NCBI GenBank assembly: GCA_023247595.1
Contig: JAHFGF010000004.1
Coordinates: 2,209-23,365, forward strand
DNA length: 21,157 nucleotides
Source: Candidatus Omnitrophota bacterium
GTDB lineage: Bacteria > Omnitrophota > Koll11 > Zapsychrales > Fredricksoniimonadaceae
Direction: 5' to 3'
The notes beneath the pieces were generated by a model. That model saw only the letters and a list, made by a program, of their open reading frames with translations, ran no database searches and was not told the DNA's origin. Positions 15,094 through 21,157 of this stretch are shown piece by piece; the stretch's first letter is position 1; each line of letters opens with the position of its first letter. The translations under genes were made by a program, and so were the position numbers.

Positions 15094-16578
15094 ATGACAA
15101 AGACTATGAAATCGATTCATTGTTTCCTTCTGATAGGAGCCATCCTTATGTCACCGCATGCCCATGCTGAACCAAGCATCAAAAAACCGAATGTCAGCGG
15201 ACAGTTTTATCCGGGGAATGCCAAAGACGTGAAGGCCTTTATGGATGAAGCCTTTGCCCGAACGGGTTCTGTCATGCCCAATGATCACGTGGAAGTATTG
15301 GTGTCTCCGCACGCCGGATATATTTATTCGGGATGGGTTGCGGCATACGGTTATAAGTCGGTTCAAAAAAATTCTTACGCAACGATTATTCTCATCGGTC
15401 CGAGTCATTTTCATTCTTTTGAAGGGGCATCCATTTGGCCCAAAGGAAAATTTGAAACGCCTCTGGGCCTTGTAGATGTTGATGAAGACATGGCTGCCCA
15501 ATTAATGGCCAGAAGTACGGATTTAAAAGATTTTCCGACGGCATTTTCTCCGGAACATTCCCTGGAAGTGCAACTGCCGTTTATCCAGCGTGATTTTCCT
15601 CAGGCTAAGATTGTTCCGATATTAATGGGCAATCCTGATTCATCTGTTTGTATGAATCTGGCCAAAGCGATCAATGATGTGGTGGGGAATCGAAAAGATG
15701 TTTTAGTGCTGATTTCCTCAGACTTGTCGCATTATCATCCGGATCAAGTCGCGCGGCCGATGGATTTGGGCACGCTTAAAGCGATTGTGGATAAAGATGT
15801 CGAGGGTTTTTGGCAGGGCATTGTTTCCGGCAAGATGGAGGCCTGCGGATTTACTTCAGTTGCCGTCGGAATGCTGTATGCCAAAATGCGCGGGCTTAAC
15901 GGCGTTGAATTGTTGCGTTATGCCAATTCCGGTGACGCGACCGGCGATAAATCCAGAGTTGTCGGTTATTCATCGGTTGTATTTTATGCGTCGAATGTTC
16001 CAAAAGATAACGGCCGTTTATTAAGTTCCGGCCAAAAAAAAGAACTCATCCGTATCGCGCGTAACAGCCTGGAGACATGGATCAAAACCGGCCGTGCCTA
16101 TGAAGCAACGGTTTCGGATGAGCGTTTAAAACAAATTCAAGGGGTATTTGTCACTTTAAAGAAACAGGGGAATCTGCGCGGGTGTATCGGAAATATCATC
16201 GGGGAAAAGCCGTTGTATTTAACCGTTCGTGATATGGCTATTGAGGCGTCAAGTCATGATCCCCGGTTTCCTCCTGTAAAAGCTGATGAACTCAAAGACA
16301 TTGAATTGGAAGTTTCCGTTTTGTCCGTGCCGGTTAAAATCAGTAATCCTCAAAAAGAAATCCAACTGGGAACGCACGGAGTTATCGTCAGCCGCGGCAT
16401 GAATAACCGCGGTGTTTTTTTGCCGCAGGTCGCAACGGAAACCGGCTGGGATTTAGAACGGTTTATGGGTGAGCTGTGTTCCCAAAAAGCAGGCCTGCCT
16501 TCGGATTGCTGGAAAGATTCCAAAATAACCGTTGAGATTTTTTCGGCTGAAGTGTTTAGTGAGAAAGATATGAAATGA
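15094..16578 (+). CDS. amrB: exported Memo-AMMECR1 fusion (AmmeMemoRadiSam proteins B and A)
   Basis: The 494-residue product begins with a clear signal peptide (ICHFLL-type hydrophobic core ending AHA, cleavage after about residue 26). Residues of about 30-310 are a Memo-like domain (PF01875): SPHAGYIYSG with His73, GPSHFH with His105, and EACGF with Cys251. These match the metal-binding residues of human MEMO1 (H49, H81, C244). Residues of about 325-490 are an AMMECR1 domain (PF01871) with LRGCIG at 361-366 and ASSHDPRFPPV. In bacteria the two domains normally go with a cytoplasmic radical-SAM enzyme, and none is in the window. The start could instead be Met5. The gene follows the MauE-like gene by 25 bases. 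Confidence 0.9.
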   Translation: MTKTMKSIHCFLLIGAILMSPHAHAEPSIKKPNVSGQFYPGNAKDVKAFMDEAFARTGSVMPNDHVEVLVSPHAGYIYSGWVAAYGYKSVQKNSYATIILIGPSHFHSFEGASIWPKGKFETPLGLVDVDEDMAAQLMARSTDLKDFPTAFSPEHSLEVQLPFIQRDFPQAKIVPILMGNPDSSVCMNLAKAINDVVGNRKDVLVLISSDLSHYHPDQVARPMDLGTLKAIVDKDVEGFWQGIVSGKMEACGFTSVAVGMLYAKMRGLNGVELLRYANSGDATGDKSRVVGYSSVVFYASNVPKDNGRLLSSGQKKELIRIARNSLETWIKTGRAYEATVSDERLKQIQGVFVTLKKQGNLRGCIGNIIGEKPLYLTVRDMAIEASSHDPRFPPVKADELKDIELEVSVLSVPVKISNPQKEIQLGTHGVIVSRGMNNRGVFLPQVATETGWDLERFMGELCSQKAGLPSDCWKDSKITVEIFSAEVFSEKDMK

Positions 16579-16647
16579 GTAGTTTTGACCACAGGATAAC
16601 TCGCAGGGACGGAATTTAAAATACATATACACTCGGATGATTAACGC

Positions 16648-16653
16648 TATAAT
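16648..16653 (+). promoter_or_regulatory. consensus -10 box upstream of the repeat-tailed protein
   Basis: TATAAT at 16648-16653 would start transcription near 16660, giving a leader of about 29 bases to the ATG at 16689. An AAGGATG ribosome-binding stretch (16674-16680) lies between. The -35 region is AT-rich with no good match, so the call rests mainly on the -10 and on the position. Confidence 0.35.
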
Positions 16654-16688
16654 AAAGCCCAAACAATTTATTTAAGGATGACAGGTCT

Positions 16689-17231
16689 ATGGCGCATAAA
16701 TTCAATTCAATTTTGTTTTTGGTTTTTTTCTTATTTCTGGGATTAGCCAAAATCGCCGTCGCTGAAAGCGGATATTTTTCAGGATATATTGTCAAGGTTC
16801 ATAAGACGGCCAAGTTAGCTGTGCAGGCGCAGTCCTTGGAAGACCTTCAATTGTATGCCCGTAAAACCATGGGTTTTGCCCATGATTTTCAGCAGGCAGC
16901 CCAATCGGCCAATGATTCCGGTTTTGTCAGCCAGGCCGTTGATATTTATACCTATGCCCAGCGTGCTGCGATGTCAACCACTTTGCCCGAGGCGCGCGAA
17001 TACATTGCCACGGCTGAATCCTTTGCGCGTCTTGCCATGGATCAGTCGGGAATTACCATGCATGATCCTGAATTCCGCCGCAATTACAATGATCCTAATG
17101 ACGTTAGTTATAGAAATTATTATGACGCGAACTATGATCCTGCGAGGCATGATCCCGCCAGCTATGATCCTGCGAGCTATGATCCCGCGAGTTATGATGC
17201 CGCAAGATATGCCACTGGTGAACAAATCTAA
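16689..17231 (+). CDS. secreted helical protein with DPASY-repeat tail
   Basis: The 180-residue protein has a signal peptide (residues 1-24, ending AVAES). The body (residues of about 30-125) is predicted helical, with Ala-rich stretches such as AKLAVQAQSLEDLQLYARK and EYIATAESFARLAM. The last 45 residues are Tyr/Asp/Asn-rich and repetitive, with about five units of a YDPAS-type pentapeptide (from residue 149). No family was recognised. Secretion and a flexible, Tyr-Asp-rich tail suggest binding of a surface, a metal or another wall component, but this is a guess. The gene follows a -10 box and is followed 61 bases later by ppk2, with a small hairpin near 17248. Confidence 0.72.
   Translation: MAHKFNSILFLVFFLFLGLAKIAVAESGYFSGYIVKVHKTAKLAVQAQSLEDLQLYARKTMGFAHDFQQAAQSANDSGFVSQAVDIYTYAQRAAMSTTLPEAREYIATAESFARLAMDQSGITMHDPEFRRNYNDPNDVSYRNYYDANYDPARHDPASYDPASYDPASYDAARYATGEQI
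17133..17207 (+). repeat. five in-frame 15-bp units encoding [YH]DxA[SR]
   Basis: Five 15-base units with the consensus TATGATCCYGCGAGN run in frame and encode YDPAR, HDPAS, YDPAS, YDPAS and YDAAR. A degenerate partial unit (YDAN) precedes them. Third positions differ among the units (CCT/CCC, GCG/GCC), so the array is not a very recent duplication. Confidence 0.85.
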
Positions 17232-17292
17232 GACGTATTTTAAATCAGTCTGCCGACGGGCAGGAATATCCGATTGAAAGTTAAGCTGAGTT

Positions 17293-18165
17293 ATGTCTAT
17301 TCAAATCGACGATTTTTTGGTTAAACAAGGCCAGAAGGTGAAGCTTCAAAAGTGGCCGACGCAAATCAAGCCTTTATATAAAGATAATGAGCATTATGAA
17401 CAATTGCTCAAAGATTCCAAAACCGATTTGAGCGATTTGCAGGATAAACTTTATGCCCATGACCGTTATTCTCTGCTTGTGATTTTTCAAGCCATGGATG
17501 CGGCGGGTAAAGACAGCGCTATCAAGCATGTGATGTCTGGAGTTAATCCTCAGGGCTGCCAGGTTTTTTCTTTTAAACGTCCCAGCGCTGAAGAATTGGA
17601 TCATGACTTTCTTTGGAGAACGACGAGAAATCTGCCTGAGCGGGGACGGATAGGTATTTTTAACCGTTCCTATTACGAAGAAGTCTTGGTTGTTCGTGTT
17701 CATCCCCAAATTCTTTCAGCTCAGAAGCTTCCTTCCGGAGATAAAGCCGACCAGAAATTTTGGAAACGCCGGTATCAATCCATTAATGATTTTGAACAGC
17801 ATTTGTACCGTAACGGTACGCGCGTCATCAAATTTTTCCTTCATGTGTCCAAAGACGAACAAAGGCGCCGGTTTTTAGAAAGGATTGAGAATGCCCAGAA
17901 GAATTGGAAATTTTCCGTCGATGATATGAAGGAAAGGGAATGTTGGGATGATTACAGAAACGCCTACGAAGACTGCCTTTCGCAAACCAGCATGGAACAT
18001 AGCCCATGGTATGTTGTTCCCGCGGACAATAAAAACAACACCCGCTTAATCATTTCCAAAGTTATTGTTGAGACGTTAAATACGTTGGGATTAAGTTATC
18101 CTAAGGTTGATGAGCAAACGCGCAAAGAAATTTCCGCGATTAAGAAACAGTTAAGCGGTGAATGA
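17293..18165 (+). CDS. ppk2: polyphosphate kinase 2 family (PPK2) phosphotransferase
   Basis: The 290-residue protein has the PPK2 fold (PF03976). The Walker A segment is MDAAGKDS (68-75), followed by SGVNPQGC and FKRPSAEELDHDFLWR. The Walker B/lid segment is GIFNRSYYEEVLVVRVHP (121-138). The size and the VVRVHP ending fit the group annotated as polyphosphate:nucleotide phosphotransferase (class III-like), which charges AMP and ADP with polyphosphate. The exact nucleotide preference cannot be read from sequence alone. It gives energy and phosphate storage under stress. ATG overlap (ATGA at 18162) with the next lipoprotein gene suggests co-translation. Confidence 0.93.
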   Translation: MSIQIDDFLVKQGQKVKLQKWPTQIKPLYKDNEHYEQLLKDSKTDLSDLQDKLYAHDRYSLLVIFQAMDAAGKDSAIKHVMSGVNPQGCQVFSFKRPSAEELDHDFLWRTTRNLPERGRIGIFNRSYYEEVLVVRVHPQILSAQKLPSGDKADQKFWKRRYQSINDFEQHLYRNGTRVIKFFLHVSKDEQRRRFLERIENAQKNWKFSVDDMKERECWDDYRNAYEDCLSQTSMEHSPWYVVPADNKNNTRLIISKVIVETLNTLGLSYPKVDEQTRKEISAIKKQLSGE

Positions 18166-18683
18166 TGTTTAATAGAAGTTCAATTCAGGCAAATCTAAAA
18201 GTTAAGTCTCAATCGCGATGGATTTGTCTTTTGCGTACGACAATTCTTATCAATTTCAGCGCCATAGTAATGTGCGTTGCGCTCACGGGATGCGGCCGTT
18301 CTTTTTATATGCATGCGCCGATTGATTTAGCGCATTCGACTCAGGGGGCGGGGAGCGTCTTGTTTGAATGTTTCGGGCCTGAACTTCCGACGGAAATCAT
18401 CGGGCATTTTATATCTGTGGATGAGAGGGAGCCTTTCTTTGTTGAGAATTTCAGTCAATTGCGGGTAATGGTTACGGATGGCAGGTATTCATTTACGATT
18501 GTTTCGTTAAAAGCAGCCAAAGGTTATCAGCATGCGCAAGGAAGTGTTCCGCAAAAAGAACAAGTTTTAGAATTTGGCAAACCCGCAACTGGATCTTTTT
18601 ATATGATTGAAGGTGGAGCCGCGGTTGTTCGATATCATACTCCGGCTGTTGAAAATGAATCCGGCCAGCTTTGGATTATGTAA
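18162..18683 (+). CDS. lipoprotein of unknown function
   Basis: The 173-residue protein has a long, basic N-terminal leader and a hydrophobic core ending in lipobox ALTGC (Cys44). This leader is longer than usual, so an internal start is conceivable, although the ATGA overlap with ppk2 favours the first ATG. The mature part is beta-rich (SVLFECFGP, REPFFVENFSQLRVMVTDGRYSFTIV, SFYMIEGGAAVVRYHTP), suggesting a small beta-sandwich of secreted type. No family was recognised. The link to ppk2 may be operon position only. Confidence 0.75.
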   Translation: MMFNRSSIQANLKVKSQSRWICLLRTTILINFSAIVMCVALTGCGRSFYMHAPIDLAHSTQGAGSVLFECFGPELPTEIIGHFISVDEREPFFVENFSQLRVMVTDGRYSFTIVSLKAAKGYQHAQGSVPQKEQVLEFGKPATGSFYMIEGGAAVVRYHTPAVENESGQLWIM

Positions 18684-18718
18684 ACGCGTTCATCAAAGAA
18701 CATGATAAAGGAATTCGA

Positions 18719-19174
18719 ATGATTCAGACTATCCTGCGAGTTTTTACCGCTGTCAATGCCGCTTTCGGAATTGCCTTGGTTGCTGCGGCTGTTTGGCCTC
18801 CGGCAGATCCTACCGTCGAGAAGAAACCGATTTTAGTTATTATTTATCTTTTATGGGCTTTGTTTTTCTTAGGCCTAACCCGTGAACTTTTTTACGTCAA
18901 AGCGATAGCCCGCAAATGGACGATATTTCTTTACGGGATGGTTTGTCTTGGAATTGTCTGGAGTTTAGTGTCTGATTTAATGAGTGCGGATAAAATCATT
19001 GTTGTCTTTCCGGGAGTTGCTTATTCAGTCTATTTGCTTTTTTTGGCATTTTTTGTGTCTCCGGTAATTTTTATGTTCCGGGAGGATGTTAAAGAATTCT
19101 TTATTCAGTTTGAAGAAGACCGCATCAAAACTGAAGAAGACAGCGCGCGGGCCAGTTTAAAAGATAGACGTTAA
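18719..19174 (+). CDS. four-helix membrane protein of unknown function
   Basis: AAAGGA (18707-18712) lies six bases before ATG 18719, which is preferred to the TTG at 18671 inside the previous gene. The 151-residue protein has four membrane segments (roughly residues 5-26, 37-54, 68-88 and 95-118) and a charged, helical C-terminal tail (FFIQFEEDRIKTEEDSARAS). No conserved motif was recognised. It probably sits in the inner membrane and may be co-transcribed with the preceding lipoprotein gene. Confidence 0.7.
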   Translation: MIQTILRVFTAVNAAFGIALVAAAVWPPADPTVEKKPILVIIYLLWALFFLGLTRELFYVKAIARKWTIFLYGMVCLGIVWSLVSDLMSADKIIVVFPGVAYSVYLLFLAFFVSPVIFMFREDVKEFFIQFEEDRIKTEEDSARASLKDRR

Positions 19175-19180
19175 TAGACC

Positions 19181-19274
19181 AGAATTATTCTGCTGCGCAA
19201 AAATAATAGAATTGTCAGTTTTGCTTCGCAGGATTATTCTCGAGTAGAATAATTGCTCCGAAGGAGAATAATTG
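19181..19274. repeat. cluster of ATTATTCT/AGAATAAT inverted and direct repeats
   Basis: The region holds the palindrome AGAATTATTCT (19181-19191) and a hairpin of ATTATTCT (19233-19240) with AGAATAAT (19246-19253) around a five-base loop. A 10-base direct repeat, AGAATAATTG, occurs at 19246-19255 and 19265-19274. A small hairpin CTCC-GAA-GGAG lies at 19256-19266. No T run follows, so simple termination is not evident. It fills most of the 153-base gap after the four-helix membrane protein and could be an operator-like site. Confidence 0.6.
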
Positions 19275-19327
19275 GCATTTGTTGTTTTAGTTTTTATCCT
19301 TCCTTAGATTTGTACGATTCTTTAATC

Positions 19328-19777
19328 ATGAAATTGAGCAAATTTATTATTTCAGTTTTTGTTATCGTCTGGCTTTTGGCCTTTCATTACGAATCCCTAA
19401 GGGGCTTTTATCTCAATCCTCTGTTTCATCGCGAACTCCCAAAAATTAAACTTTTGTTTCCTCCGGCCGGCTGGATCATGTTTTTTAAGGTTGATGATTC
19501 AGCAGCAGACGTGGAAGTGTTTGGTCTTAACGCCGACCATCAGCCGCAGTTGATTGATCCGCATGATATTTTAGAAACCCGGCCGATTGGATATGACAAT
19601 ATCCATCGGGGAGCGATGTTCGTGTTTGCCTCGCCGGAAAATCGCCAGCAGGCCTGTGCCTTTCTGCGCCGGAAATTAAGTTATTTTCAGGGATTTCTGG
19701 TGACCTATGTTCAATATCCGCAAATGTCGAAAGAGCCTTTTAGACAGCAGAGGTATATTCTGTATCAATGTGAATAA
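19328..19777 (+). CDS. small anchored periplasmic protein, unknown
   Basis: The ATG at 19328 is preferred to the TTG at 19253 because a typical signal-anchor begins there (KLSKFIISVFVIVWLLAF, residues 2-19) and the TTG lies inside the repeat cluster. The 149-residue product faces the periplasm after one membrane segment. The rest is mixed alpha/beta with FPPAGWIMFFKVD, HDILETRPIGYDN and QQACAFLRRKLS. No family was recognised. The gene lies 52 bases before the HTTM-DCC gene, and such pairs are seen elsewhere with HTTM proteins, so it may be an accessory subunit. That link is inference. Confidence 0.65.
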   Translation: MKLSKFIISVFVIVWLLAFHYESLRGFYLNPLFHRELPKIKLLFPPAGWIMFFKVDDSAADVEVFGLNADHQPQLIDPHDILETRPIGYDNIHRGAMFVFASPENRQQACAFLRRKLSYFQGFLVTYVQYPQMSKEPFRQQRYILYQCE

Positions 19778-19829
19778 ACTATGCGTGCCGATACTGTTTT
19801 GCCGTTAAGTTTTTTATTTGAGGAAAATA

Positions 19830-21128
19830 ATGATTAAGATTTGGAACAAATTGTTTTTAGCCGAACAGCCATCCATTGGTTTGTCGTTTTTCAGGGTTTT
19901 TGTGGCCCTGACCACGGGTTTTCATGTGATCCCGTCATTTTTTCACATGGATGATAATTATTTTCCGACCGCTTTTAAAGAACTCAACGGAAATTTTTTT
20001 CCGAGGGAGATTCTTGCTCTTGTTCAAAGAAGTCCGGAGCCGCTCATTTGCGCGATGGCTTTTTTATTTTGCGTTTCCTTTGTTTTCTTTTTAATCGGAT
20101 TGCGTTCTCAACTCAGCTGCATTGTCATGACGTTGTGTTGTTATTATTTTTATGCCCTGAATGCTTTTCAAATAGGAACGCTGTCTTGGGATATTCTGCT
20201 TGTGACGTTGTTTTTGATGTGTGTTACGCACTATCACGGGGATTATTTTTCTGTTGATTGTCTTTTGAAGAAGAATGTGGAGCCGTTTAAAATTAGGCGG
20301 CCCATATTTTTACAGCGGTTGCTGCAGCTGCAGCTGGCAAGCACGTTTTTTTACACAGCGCTGAATAAAACTACGGCCCAGGGTAATTGGCTTTTTGATA
20401 ATCCTATTTATTATTTAATGAACGGTCCATCGTCGGGTGTTATCAAACATTTTTTGTTGAGGGAATGGATGGCCGGCCAGCCGCAGTTTTGTTATTTCGT
20501 GGGGTTATTGGTGGTGACGGTTGAGTTTTTGATGCCGGTTTTGTTGTTTTATCCCAAGACAAGGATATCTGCCATTTATGCGGGGATAGTTTTTCATATA
20601 CTGCTTATCCTCACCATGGATGTGCCGGCCATTTTTTTCTTTTTATTTCCGGCGCAGTTTTTGCTTTTTATTAATCCGGAATCGGTCTTGAAATGGATTG
20701 AAAAGAAACGCGCGTATCATCAGTCAGCGTTAAGGCCCAGGCTTGTGTATGATGGCCAATGTGGATTCTGTTTGGAAAGCGTAAGAAAGCTCAAGATTCT
20801 GGATTTGTTTAACCGGATTGAGTGTGTTGATTTTCGTATTCAGGAGGACTTAAGCCGTGTTCATCCGCAATTGACTTTGAAGTCGGCGGTAAGTCAAATT
20901 CATCTGGTTGAAAACGACTGTTCGCGTGATGGAAAGAGCGAACTGTATGGAGGATTTTTTGCAGTCCGCCGTTTAAGTTTGGTGATGCCGATGTTGTATC
21001 CGTCGGTATTATTCCTTTTTTTGCCGGGTATGGGAATAGTTGGTCCGTGGATTTATAAGTGGATTGCTAAAAATCGATTCCTATTGCATCAAAATACAAT
21101 GTGCACTCAAAACGCTTGTTACCGTTAA
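19830..21128 (+). CDS. HTTM membrane protein fused to a DCC thiol-disulfide domain
   Basis: The start ATG 19830 has GAGGA five bases upstream (the TTG at 19818 overlaps that signal). The 432-residue protein has an N-terminal HTTM/VKG-carboxylase-like membrane region (PF05090): GLSFFRVFVALTT, FQIGTLSWDILLVTLFLM, and TALNKTTAQGNWLF, with many helices over about 280 residues. From residue 304 comes a DCC domain (PF04134, DUF393) with YDGQCGFC, Cys311 and Cys314 being the redox pair. In vertebrates the HTTM fold is that of vitamin-K-dependent carboxylase. In bacteria it is of unknown activity and is often linked with DCC or thioredoxin-like domains. It may be a quinone- or thiol-linked enzyme. 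Confidence 0.87.
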   Translation: MIKIWNKLFLAEQPSIGLSFFRVFVALTTGFHVIPSFFHMDDNYFPTAFKELNGNFFPREILALVQRSPEPLICAMAFLFCVSFVFFLIGLRSQLSCIVMTLCCYYFYALNAFQIGTLSWDILLVTLFLMCVTHYHGDYFSVDCLLKKNVEPFKIRRPIFLQRLLQLQLASTFFYTALNKTTAQGNWLFDNPIYYLMNGPSSGVIKHFLLREWMAGQPQFCYFVGLLVVTVEFLMPVLLFYPKTRISAIYAGIVFHILLILTMDVPAIFFFLFPAQFLLFINPESVLKWIEKKRAYHQSALRPRLVYDGQCGFCLESVRKLKILDLFNRIECVDFRIQEDLSRVHPQLTLKSAVSQIHLVENDCSRDGKSELYGGFFAVRRLSLVMPMLYPSVLFLFLPGMGIVGPWIYKWIAKNRFLLHQNTMCTQNACYR

Positions 21129-21157
21129 GAATGCGTTGTGTGCGGCGTTTGTTTAAT

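Noticed and set aside
17248..17262. Hairpin CTGCC-GACG-GGCAG as terminator before ppk2
   Set aside because: It is a five-base-pair stem without a following T run, and the gap to ppk2 is short. It probably has no terminating role.

Overview
The window comes from a diderm (Gram-negative type) bacterium. The signs are many lipobox-bearing lipoproteins, an LpoB-type activator of penicillin-binding proteins, an envelope SPOR-domain protein, a tethered DsbA-like thioredoxin and a peptidoglycan-binding lipoprotein. The AT-leaning base composition, tight packing almost wholly on the + strand, frequent TTG/GTG starts and the mix of families suggest an uncultured lineage such as Omnitrophota (old OP3) or a deltaproteobacterium-like relative. 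That placement is inference. I see no rRNA, tRNA, CRISPR array, transposase or integrase.

Layout. 1-1987: end of an envelope or secreted protein, a coiled-coil lipoprotein with a peptidoglycan-binding domain, a YeeZ-like SDR and a small membrane protein. 2024-6071: a helical, possibly nucleic-acid-binding protein, an HEAGH zinc metallopeptidase, a D-Ala-D-Ala-ligase-like ATP-grasp enzyme and a HEAT/SirB1-transglutaminase/HspQ fusion. This looks like a peptide-bond making, breaking and quality-control cassette. 6185-7790: a DEDDh exonuclease, a 59-aa gene behind a promoter almost on top of its start, and a SPOR protein. 7870-8079 (minus strand): a CPXCG zinc protein, divergent from lpoB. 8116-10478: a lipoprotein cluster of LpoB, a COG3014-like TPR lipoprotein and a glycine-zipper lipoprotein with a zinc ribbon. 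10622-11710: a CheY-like receiver and a CheX-like protein whose catalytic Glu is replaced by Ala. 11842-13476: ATP-dependent PEP carboxykinase. 13615-15068: a membrane-tethered DsbA-like thioredoxin and a MauE/DoxX-like membrane protein, separated by about 380 non-coding bases. 15094-16578: a Memo/AMMECR1 fusion carrying a signal peptide. 16689-19174: a secreted protein with a pentapeptide-repeat tail, a class-III-like PPK2, a lipoprotein and a four-helix membrane protein. 19328-21128: a small anchored protein and an HTTM-DCC fusion.

The most unusual object is not a gene. Between the DsbA-like and MauE-like genes, an outer inverted repeat (14245-14264 with 14539-14558) encloses two long hairpins (14275-14391 and 14394-14526). 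Both hairpins carry the same 22-base apical segment, with one difference, on stems of quite different sequence that nevertheless pair. That is the pattern expected of a selected folded RNA, or of a folded single-stranded DNA, and I cannot assign it to any family I know.

Most genes would act in the envelope: peptidoglycan synthesis and binding, disulfide chemistry and lipoproteins. PEPCK and PPK2 provide central carbon and energy/phosphate metabolism.
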